From contig URFJ01000073.1 of assembly GCA_900547135.1 (NCBI GenBank), positions 1 to 10,065 on the forward strand: a stretch of DNA of 10,065 bases, given 5' to 3'. The position numbers and the translations under genes were made by a program. Positions 1-6,600 of the stretch are shown one piece after another; within the stretch, counting starts at the first letter, position 1; each line of letters opens with the position of its first letter. The notes beneath the pieces were generated by a model. That model was not told the origin of the DNA. It worked only from the letters and a program-made list of their open reading frames with translations, and did no database searches. The DNA is from an uncultured Eubacteriales bacterium. GTDB lineage: Bacteria; Bacillota; Clostridia; Christensenellales; CAG-138.

Positions 1-600
1 CTCCTCCATGTATTGGGTAATCATAACTACCGTAATCCCGTTTTCTCTGTTCAACCGCCTGACCGTGGAAAGGACTTCTCCGCGTCCGGATGGATCAAGC
101 ATGGCCGTAGCCTCGTCAAGCACTAACACCTCAGGTCTCATGGCCAGCATGCCAGCCATTGCAACCCGTTGTTTCTGTCCACCCGACAGCATATGCGGGG
201 CGCTGCGCGCATACTCCGTCATGCCCACGGCTTCCAAGGCCTCCTTGACCCTTTTTATAATCTCCCCGGTCGCAAGGCCGAGATTTTCCGGCCCAAAGCC
301 TACGTCCTCCTCAACCACTGTGGTAACTATCTGATTATCCGGGTTTTGGAACACCATTCCCACCCTTCGCCTTATCTCCTGTATCAGGGTCTCGTCCGCC
401 GTGCTCATGCCGTCTACGGTTACCTCGCCCTTATCTGGAAGTATAAGGCCGTTCATATGCTTTGCAAGAGTGCTCTTTCCTGAGCCATTATGGCCGACAA
501 TCGCCAGCATCTCACCCTTATTAACCGCAAACGATACATCATTAAGGGCATATTGCCCCTCATCACTGTATCTGTAGCTTATCGAATTTAATCTTATCAT
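1..600 (-). CDS. ecfA1: Energy-coupling factor (ECF) transporter ATPase, EcfA1/CbiO type, partial (3' end off window)
   Basis: This is the ATP-hydrolysing subunit of an ECF-type importer, which with EcfA2, the membrane coupler EcfT and substrate-binding S proteins takes up vitamins or transition metals; it acts on the cytoplasmic face of the membrane. The first 200 codons are present. Visible motifs are Walker A GHNGSGKST (residues 36-44), the Q-loop FQNPDNQ (84-90) typical of EcfA/CbiO, the signature LSGGQKQRVA (138-147), and Walker B with D-loop VLVLDEATAMLDP (158-170). The switch position reads ITQYMEE (194-200), so the usual H-loop histidine is Gln196. The ATG at 598-600 was chosen because AAGGGG (610-615) lies 9 nt upstream and a promoter sits at 631-659. 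The family is usually about 280 residues, so about 80 are missing. EcfA2 and EcfT genes commonly follow and would lie beyond the left edge. The family call is firm; the A1 rather than A2 assignment is from general resemblance. Confidence 0.93.
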   Translation of the reverse strand, partial: MIRLNSISYRYSDEGQYALNDVSFAVNKGEMLAIVGHNGSGKSTLAKHMNGLILPDKGEVTVDGMSTADETLIQEIRRRVGMVFQNPDNQIVTTVVEEDVGFGPENLGLATGEIIKRVKEALEAVGMTEYARSAPHMLSGGQKQRVAMAGMLAMRPEVLVLDEATAMLDPSGRGEVLSTVRRLNRENGITVVMITQYMEE

Positions 601-630
601 ATCAGGCAACCCCTTGACATCAATCAAGTT

Positions 631-659
631 AGTATACTCCATCGAAACGCTAAGGGCAA
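631..659 (-). promoter_or_regulatory. Sigma-A promoter for the ECF ATPase gene
   Basis: Read on the minus strand there is a -35 box TTGCCC (654-659), a 17-nt spacer and a -10 box TATACT (631-636). This places transcription start near 624 and gives a leader of about 25 nt to the ATG at 600, with no room for a riboswitch. The boxes match consensus at 4/6 and 5/6. It suggests that this ATPase is the first gene of its operon. Confidence 0.6.
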
Positions 660-834
660 TAAAACGATGATTAATATATTGGAGGCAGCTTTGCGTAGCG
701 CTGCCATATCGCCGTCCAGAAGAATATTGATCTGAATTTTGGAAGGATTTTATTAGTCGGACGGAATGCCCGATGTTGATTTGAGCCTGCGTCATTCACG
801 CGGGTAACTTCAAAGTGCGGTATTTACTGTGTTT

Positions 835-862
835 TTGACATACAGGTATCTTAATGTATAGC
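835..862 (+). promoter_or_regulatory. Candidate plus-strand promoter
   Basis: There is a perfect -35 box TTGACA (835-840), a 16-nt spacer and the weaker -10 box TATAGC (857-862). The first well-supported ribosome binding site downstream is the one serving the small gene at 1298, over 400 nt away. The promoter could therefore serve a long leader, an unrecognised small RNA, or nothing. Confidence 0.35.
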
Positions 863-1297
863 ACGGCAGCTTAATATGCATGCCTTTTTTGATACGCTGA
901 AGCCGGTTATTGCAATAATCTGGGAAAAAAGCTTAACTACGAGGCATAAAGTTGCATAGATATCAGAATCAGCAGGACTAACCAGACAGCGGCTTTCCTA
1001 CCAAGGGCCACGTTCCGTTTGAACAGCCGGCCAAGAATAACGTGATCTGGCCGTAAAGGATGTTTACGCTGAACGCCGCCGCCGCTCTTTTATCAAGCGC
1101 CAATATTATGCGGCTTGTTAGGGCAAAGCATCCACGGTCTCCTATGGGATACATTTGGCGCAAAGGAGGAGCAAGGGAGCGGTGTGAAAAAGTACTGCTC
1201 TGAAAGCAACAGAGCAGCCCCTTATCGTTCTGTAATAGGACAAACAAGGGTACTTATACAATGGAAATGAAGCGATTTTATCAAAGGGAGGGAGTGA

Positions 1298-1453
1298 ATG
1301 AGAAAAAATATAATTCGCAATGTTATTGTCCATGTTGCAGACAATGCGGACATTCACACCATTGCGGATAAAGTTAGCGAGTTCCAAATTATTGAGCGAA
1401 AGCTAAATCAATCAGACCTAACAACGAAACAGAAAATTCCCGTTATACTCTAA
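1298..1453 (+). CDS. Small hypothetical protein, 51 residues
   Basis: This short frame starts at ATG 1298 directly behind a strong ribosome binding site (GGGAGGGAG, ending 3 nt before the ATG) and stops at TAA 1451-1453. An intrinsic terminator follows at 1498-1530. The product begins MRKNIIRNVIVHVADNAD and is hydrophilic, with a mixed charged C-terminal half; it has no signal peptide or membrane segment. I do not recognise a named family with confidence. The pattern, a small protein next to an XRE-type gene relic, fits accessory genes of clostridial integrative elements. It may be shortened at its C-terminus, since the following bases stay open in another frame. The competing frame 1261-1371 overlaps it. 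The function is unknown. Confidence 0.5.
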   Translation: MRKNIIRNVIVHVADNADIHTIADKVSEFQIIERKLNQSDLTTKQKIPVIL

Positions 1454-1455
1454 AA

Positions 1456-1667
1456 TCAAGGGTAGTCAACGGTATAATCAAATATGTGTTTGTGCAGCCG
1501 CCATATACAGTATGGCGGTTTTGTTTTTTTCTGCTCTCAGCTTCACAGAGAGTGAAATGCTTTACACCCATGACCCTCGCTAATTCTTCCTGTGTTAGTC
1601 TGTGCTTTTTGCGATACGCCTTAATTTTATTCGTATAATCTCCAAAGTAGCCCAGGGTAAAGTAGCT
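1456..1667 (-). pseudogene. Decayed XRE-type helix-turn-helix DNA-binding protein gene
   Basis: Read on the minus strand, residues like YFGDYTNKIKAYRKKHRL followed by TQEELARVMGVKHFTL form a clear Cro/C1-type helix-turn-helix: a recognisable TQEELA helix, a turn, then the recognition helix. After FTL (about 1546) the frame breaks. A shift of two bases, which looks like a duplicated CT, restores a sensible tail that reads EQKKTKPPY, IWRLHKHIF and stops at 1456-1458. Just before that tail, two in-frame TGA codons sit where CGA (Arg) and TGG (Trp) would give the expected sequence LRSWEQ. No start codon is found in frame upstream before the stop at 1698-1700. One frameshift, two nonsense changes and a missing start together argue for a dead gene. 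Short XRE proteins with a PPY-x-W-R-L tail are, from general knowledge, common in integrative elements of Bacillota. Confidence 0.7.
1498..1530 (+). terminator. Rho-independent terminator
   Basis: The 8-bp stem CCGCCATA (1498-1505) / TATGGCGG (1511-1518) has a TACAG loop and is followed by TTTTGTTTTTTT (1519-1530). It would end transcripts of the small gene at 1298-1453. The same bases, read on the other strand, encode the PPY-x-W-R tail of the XRE relic. Confidence 0.85.
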
Positions 1668-1703
1668 GTTTCTTACTCTTTGTCGTGCCCGGCAATATCA
1701 TTG

Positions 1704-1749
1704 TTTCCCTTTGCGTGGTGGTGCAAACGCGCCACCACGCAAAGGGAAA
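1704..1749. repeat. Perfect 18-bp inverted repeat (hairpin)
   Basis: TTTCCCTTTGCGTGGTGG (1704-1721) is repeated exactly in inverted form at 1732-1749, around a 10-nt centre that can pair further (TGC with GCG, one wobble) to leave a loop of four bases. No T-run follows on either strand, so it is not an ordinary terminator. It lies just upstream of the XRE relic, on the side of that gene's lost start. It could be an end or regulatory site of the mobile element that the relic came from. Confidence 0.75.
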
Positions 1750-2074
1750 GTTCTCAATGGATGGGGTAGAGTGTGTAACTCCCACTATCCAGGTGATTAT
1801 CGGCGTTTTTAAAATGATTTAGGCTTAAATCGCCTTTTAAGCTGAAAAGCGGGTTGTTGTTAAGCCAAAGTCTCCACATCCGGCGGGGCTTACTCATCCT
1901 ATGCGGGCTTAACACTTGCCATACATGGCAAGTGCGATTGGGCCATATGTCATAGGATATCAGCCTATATCGAATACATTAACGCCATCCGTTGGCTGGC
2001 TGCGCTGTTTTATTTAGTCCGATGGCCAAAGCACGTGATTGGGGACTAGACGGCAGGCGGATAGGCAAGAAAGT
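1750..2074. other. Non-coding stretch with nested inverted repeats
   Basis: No gene is visible. Three stems stand out. GCTTAAA / TTTAAGC (1823-1829 with 1836-1842) has a 6-nt loop. CACTTGCCAT / ATGGCAAGTG (1913-1922 with 1925-1934) is a 10-bp dyad with a 2-nt centre. ATCCTATG / CATAGGAT (1896-1903 with 1951-1958) encloses the second stem. The nesting of the last two suggests a folded RNA or a large protein-binding site. I recognise no known RNA class. No clear terminator for the regulator gene, which ends at 2075, is seen here. Confidence 0.4.
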
Positions 2075-3214
2075 TTATTCCTCATTTAGCAGCAGCCTTT
2101 TGAGCCTTGATATATATGCTCGGACCTTGTTCTTGTCCATAGTATAATAGGTACGGTTGCCGCTAAATATACTGTTTACAAATCCGGAAACCTGCAACTT
2201 GTTCATGTGATGCCAAATGGTGGTGGTCGAGAGCTTAAACCGGTCCGAAAGCTCTTGCCCGTATGCCGAGTTATCGCGCAGATAGCATAGGATCTCCATA
2301 CGACCTGAATCAGACAGTGCTTTTGTGATGTTTGATATTGTCAAGATGGTTTCGTCATGCGAGGATATATCGACCAGACGGTTGACAAGCACACCTACAT
2401 AAAGCTTTGAGGTAGTCGCTCTGGCGGCACGAATAACGCTAACCATATCGAATCCAAATATAGAGGGATGCGCCTCCAGCGGAAGGCTGTCGGCAACATC
2501 CATATTGAATTTTTCACTGAGATAGACGCTTAGATTGGGTATAGATGTATATAACCTGATAAAACTATCGACCAGGCCGCTATACAGATCCGCGCGTTCC
2601 ACTATCAGCGCCATAACTGGCCGGATAATGGCTGAAAGCTCGTCTACATACGTATTGAAGTGCTTGTACGCGTCAATAATGTCCCACTTATTTTCCAAGG
2701 ATACGCGCAACGAATCAATATGTTTGGCAAACTCCTCTGTGCTCAACTCATCTGCCTTAGGATCAAGCCCTAAGACATGAAGGGCGCCACATATTTGATA
2801 CCGGATCTGCCCAGGGTTCATGCTCTTAAGGCTTTCGGTAAACGTGTCAAGCTCAATGTCATTATACTCTGGCATGCATAATATGAGGCTGGCCAGGTTA
2901 TAGCCTTCTATGTTAGAGTCTATCATCATCGTATCGTCAGCCATTTCCCTAAACTGTTTGAAGAAAAAGACAAGCCGATCTTCAGGTATATCCAATTGAG
3001 TATTTAAATATGACTCGAGCTCTACAATAGGCTTGGCTAGCATCTTAAGTTCATCACCATATTCTTCAAATTTGCCTACCAGGCTCTTTAGCACCGTATC
3101 AGCGCTCAAGGAATTAACCCTTCTATTCAGAAAGGTTAAAGCTTCATATAAATAGTTGACGCTCGTACCATCGTACACTTTCTCGCTCCCATCCTTTTCA
3201 AGCCGTATAATCAC
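2075..3214 (-). CDS. Winged-helix (ArsR-like) transcriptional regulator with long N-terminal domain
   Basis: This is a 379-residue protein whose last 85 residues form a winged helix of ArsR/MarR-like type. Residues about 293-325 (ITKALSDSGRMEILCYL and on) match the usual opening helices of ArsR proteins. Residues 327-345 contain the recognition helix LSTTTIWHHMNKLQ, and 346-358 the wing (IFSGNRTYYTM). The metal-binding ELCVC-type motif of classical ArsR/SmtB sensors is absent: this stretch reads AYGQELSD. The 290-residue N-terminal part is mostly helical and acidic, has no signal peptide or membrane segment, and presumably senses a ligand or mediates pairing; I recognise no named domain. The start is GTG 3212-3214, the only start available because TAG lies in frame two codons upstream. 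A GGAGG at 3227-3231 sits 12 nt away, rather far. It is divergent from the protease gene, with shared regulatory DNA, so control of that gene and of itself is likely but inferred. Confidence 0.85.
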   Translation of the reverse strand: MIIRLEKDGSEKVYDGTSVNYLYEALTFLNRRVNSLSADTVLKSLVGKFEEYGDELKMLAKPIVELESYLNTQLDIPEDRLVFFFKQFREMADDTMMIDSNIEGYNLASLILCMPEYNDIELDTFTESLKSMNPGQIRYQICGALHVLGLDPKADELSTEEFAKHIDSLRVSLENKWDIIDAYKHFNTYVDELSAIIRPVMALIVERADLYSGLVDSFIRLYTSIPNLSVYLSEKFNMDVADSLPLEAHPSIFGFDMVSVIRAARATTSKLYVGVLVNRLVDISSHDETILTISNITKALSDSGRMEILCYLRDNSAYGQELSDRFKLSTTTIWHHMNKLQVSGFVNSIFSGNRTYYTMDKNKVRAYISRLKRLLLNEE

Positions 3215-3249
3215 TATCTACAGTATCCTCCAAAAATATTTCTCCGTCA

Positions 3250-3283
3250 ATATATTTTATTGATAGTTGACAATAAAATATAT
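3250..3283. promoter_or_regulatory. Perfect 13-bp dyad, likely operator of the divergent regulator
   Basis: ATATATTTTATTG (3250-3262) and its exact inverse CAATAAAATATAT (3271-3283) flank an 8-nt centre. The right arm overlaps the -35 box and the spacer of the protease promoter, and the whole dyad lies just downstream of the predicted start of the regulator transcript. A protein bound here would block both genes. A long AT-rich dyad is what ArsR-type winged-helix dimers bind; the link to this regulator is inferred from position. Confidence 0.6.
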
Positions 3284-3295
3284 GTTTTATATAAT
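3267..3295 (+). promoter_or_regulatory. Consensus sigma-A promoter for the subtilase gene
   Basis: TTGACA (3267-3272), a 17-nt spacer and TATAAT (3290-3295) give a perfect consensus promoter. Transcription would begin near 3302 and run some 320 nt before the protease start at 3624. Such a strong core promoter overlapped by a dyad fits control by repression. Confidence 0.8.
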
Positions 3296-3323
3296 TGTAT
3301 TTGATAAACATAGAAAATGTCAA
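3294..3323 (-). promoter_or_regulatory. Sigma-A promoter for the winged-helix regulator
   Basis: On the minus strand TTGACA (3318-3323), an 18-nt spacer and TACAAT (3294-3299) form a good promoter. Its -10 box overlaps the end of the -10 box of the plus-strand promoter by two bases, so the two promoters cannot both hold polymerase at once. Start near 3287 gives a leader of about 73 nt that contains the 13-bp dyad. Confidence 0.65.
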
Positions 3324-3623
3324 GAGCGTCTACTATATTTATAGAAAGAATAGGCGTATAAACCAAGATATAGTAGATGGTGTGGTGGAAGATGGTGCAT
3401 GTGGTAGAACTTGGGGTCTACGTCAAGGAGAGGAGGGATAACGCGTATTAGTGTAATGCGTATTTGTAAGAGTCCGTATTAATTAAAATGCGCAATTGAG
3501 TTGATGAATTAAAAGCTGGTCTGTAGTACATTAATCGATACATATCGTATGAGCATATAAGTACGTCATTGATCAGTTAAAGTGGAGCATGAGAAAATCG
3601 AACACCAAGAAGGGAGCATTCTA
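3302..3623 (+). other. Long 5' leader of the subtilase gene
   Basis: About 320 nt lie between the predicted transcription start and the ATG at 3624. The leader holds an inverted repeat TCTACTATAT (3329-3338) / ATATAGTAGA (3368-3377) with a 29-nt loop. It also holds a GGAGAGGAGGG run (about 3427-3437) with no matching gene, and three copies of (G/C)CGTATT at 3443, 3458 and 3474, spaced 15-16 nt. I recognise no riboswitch class and no terminator-like T-run. Short frames here, such as 3377-3451, have no ribosome binding site. Confidence 0.4.
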
Positions 3624-6600
3624 ATGTACTGTAAACATAGGAAGAGGCCATGGCAATATCTTTGCATTATAGCGCTTGTATTTGCCATGTTGTTTAGTAT
3701 AGCGGGACAGACTCTGGCTGAGGCGTTTAGCGATAGCCACGGCATTCAGGTCAGAAAGCTTGACAATGTCCCCAATCGCCCGGAAACGGGAAAGAAGCCT
3801 GTCAAAGAGCTTGAAGAAGATGAACTATACGATCCGCATAAAAAGGTAATTGCGATTATAGAGTTGGAGGGCAATCCGCTTGCAGACGAACCGGACGCAA
3901 TGGATTCCTCCAGCAAGGGCGTTGAATTTACCCCGAAGGGAATGAATCTGCGCAGCAGTATTATTTCCGAGCAACAGGAGATTATACAGAGAATCTCTGA
4001 AGAGGTGCTCAATGGGGAGGAGCTTTCGATCAGAGGCAGCTATACCGTGCTGTTAAACGGATTTTCAGTAGAGATTGAACATAGCCAGCTTAAGGAGATA
4101 CGCAATGTTTCGGGCGTTAAGGCGGCATATGTAGCGCCTATATACGAAATAGAGCCTAATACGGTATCAGCGGCGGAGATGATGGGCGTAATTGACCTAT
4201 GGAATACGAGCGGCTATAGGGGCCAGGGAATGCGCATCGCTATCATTGACAGCGGTATCGACGTGGACCACGAGTTATTTAGGGACGCGCCTGAGGATCC
4301 AAGCATGGATCTGGAAAAGATGAGGGACGTCATTGCCAATGTTAACCTCCACGCTAAGCAAATGGCCCCTGGCGTTACTGCCGAAGATGTATATCTTAGC
4401 GACAAAATCCCGTATGCATTTGACTATGCTGAGGGCGTAGCGAATGCTGACCACCGCGGCGGCAGCAGCCACGGCACCCACGTGGCGGGAATAGCGGCGG
4501 GCAATGACGGCGTAAACCCAAATGTAACTGGAATGGCGCCGGAAGCTCAGCTTTACATTATGAAAACAATGAACGCGGGAGGGCAGTTGGAATTCGATGC
4601 CGTCCTAACGGCATTAGAAGACTGTGTTTTGCTCAATGTAGACGTTGTCAACATGAGTCTTGGCGGCCCCGCGGGTTTCAGCGATGAGTACGGCATAACG
4701 AGCATCGACGGTGTTTACACCAGGCTTGGTAAAACCGGTATCTTCATTTCAGCCTCTGCCGGAAACAGCTACAATTCAGGCTATCGTAACAGGTGGGGCA
4801 AGGACTTCCCGCTTGTCAGCGATCCTGATAACGGAATCGTAGGTATGCCCTCATCCTTTAAGGAGTCAACCTCGGTAGCCAGTATTGATAATAAGACATT
4901 CTTGTCCGATTATTTCGATGCTAACGGTGAGAATATTCCATATATGGACGGAACACCTCCGTCTTCGCCGCTTAACTTCCAAAGCTTGCTGGATATACCT
5001 TTAATCTATGTGCCAGTACCCAATGGGGGAGCGGCAGAGGATTATGAAGGGCTGAATCTGGACGACTGGAGCGATGCGCCAAAGGTGGCCCTCGTACAGA
5101 GGGGCGGCGGTCTTTCCTTCCAGGAGAAGCATGACAACGCGATTGAAGCAGGCGCGTACGCTATGGTGGTGTATAACAATGAAGCGTCGTGGATAGTAAT
5201 GCAGTTCCAGGAGCAGCGGATACCAGCTGTTTTAATCAACCAGTTGGACGGCGAGTTGATGATTGAGCAGGAAAACAAGCGGATGATGGTCAAGGAGGGC
5301 CAAATCGCGGCTCCCCATCCTTTCGCGGGTCATCCTTCCGATTTCTCGTCATGGGGCCCCCTTTCGGATCTCAAGTTAAAGCCCGAGATAGCCGCTCCAG
5401 GCGGAAATATCTACTCATCGGTTGATGGCAACAGATACGCCACGGATAGCGGAACCTCAATGGCGGCGCCATGTATAGCGGGCGTAGCAGCGCTGGTAAA
5501 GCAATACATAAAGGATGACGCTAGGTTTGCGAATGTTGCCGACGACCAGATGAGAGAATTGATAAACACCCTTATAATGTGTACCGCGGTACCGGCAACC
5601 TATGAGGATGACTTCTTTGGGCTTTTGCCCTTCTCGCCAAGGAAACAGGGATCGGGATTAGCCAGTGTCAATAACGCGATACACACAAACGCGTATATTA
5701 CAGTGCCCAACATGGTAAGGCCCAAGATCGAATTGGGCGATGATCCCAATAAAACGGGTGTATATGAACTTACGTTCAATGTACACAATTTTGGCGAAGA
5801 GACGCTTACTTATTTAATAGATCCCAGCGTGATGACAGAATTTGTCGACTACGATGAAAGCTTTAAGGCCTACATGGCTGGCACGCCCAATCCTTTGGAG
5901 CCAGAGATCGAGACAAACTGGGCTGATAACACGGTCGTTGTGCCGGCTGGTGAGACAAAACAGGTCGACGTTAAGCTGACCCTGTCCCAAGGCGACAGGA
6001 TGTTGTTAGATAATTTATATGAGAATGGCATGTATGTAGAAGGGTACGTAACCCTTAAGTCCTTAAACGAGGACGCCATCAATCTATCGCTGCCATTTTT
6101 GGGCTTCTATGGCGACTGGACGCAGGCGCCTCAGATTGACCACGGCTTCTACTGGGAGGCAATTGAGGATGATAGCGGCAGCAAGGCGTCGATCTTAACC
6201 AATGAAGCCTTTGTTGCGGTGAACGACTTATTCCTGTACTATCTTGGCGATAACATGGATCATCTCGTGCCCCATCACCAGGACAGGAACGCCATCTCTC
6301 CCAATGGAGATAAGAAATTCGACTCGTTGGATTATATATATACCAGTCTGCTCCGTAACGCCGATGAACTCAAATACACCATTACAGGCGAGGATGGAAC
6401 GGAGTACTACAGCTATGGTTTAAACAATATTTCTAAAACCTATGTGGATCCGGGCATGGGTCGCGCGTTCCCAGTTGGGGCGCGCGGGTACGATGGCATA
6501 GCTCCCTGGTATGGCACAGATGAGCAGGGCAACGCCTTGCCCAACAACTCCAAAGCTACTGTTCACGTGGAAGCCACGCTGGATTTTGACGCTCACGCTA

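Larger units (their letters stand above)
601..1297. other. Intergenic stretch with no convincing gene
   Basis: Apart from the minus-strand promoter at its left end and a candidate plus-strand promoter at 835-862, I find no gene here. Frames of 47 to 89 codons are open on both strands between about 978 and 1387, but they overlap each other, lack ribosome binding sites matched to their starts, and resemble no family I know. A short hairpin with CCTGCGT and ACGCGGG arms around a CATTC loop lies at about 786-804. A second, with GGCAGC and GCTGCC arms, lies at about 683-704. Because a relic of a mobile-element gene lies just downstream, this stretch may also be eroded mobile-element DNA; that is inference. 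Confidence 0.4.

Noticed and set aside
601..660. Riboswitch ahead of the ECF ATPase
   Set aside because: The predicted promoter leaves a leader of about 25 nt, too short for a vitamin-sensing riboswitch.
1060..1203. Open frame of 47 codons on the plus strand beginning MFTLNAAAALL
   Set aside because: Only AAAGG directly abuts the ATG, the composition is odd, and the frame overlaps an equally long minus-strand frame. It may be a remnant of mobile-element DNA but cannot be supported as a gene.
978..1247. Open frame of 89 codons on the minus strand
   Set aside because: It has no ribosome binding site or promoter matched to its start, low-complexity stretches (a run of Ala from GCC/GCG repeats), other open frames on the opposite strand over the same bases, and no family resemblance.
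1704..1958. CRISPR array or tandem repeat
   Set aside because: The repeats are inverted, not regularly spaced direct copies, and there are no spacers.
3377..3451. Possible 24-residue leader peptide ahead of the protease
   Set aside because: It has no ribosome binding site ahead of either in-frame ATG, no run of regulatory codons, and no terminator or antiterminator pair to suggest attenuation.
3582..3623. GTG at 3582 as the start of the protease
   Set aside because: It would place 14 charged residues before the signal peptide and lacks a good ribosome binding site; the ATG at 3624 has one 7 nt upstream.
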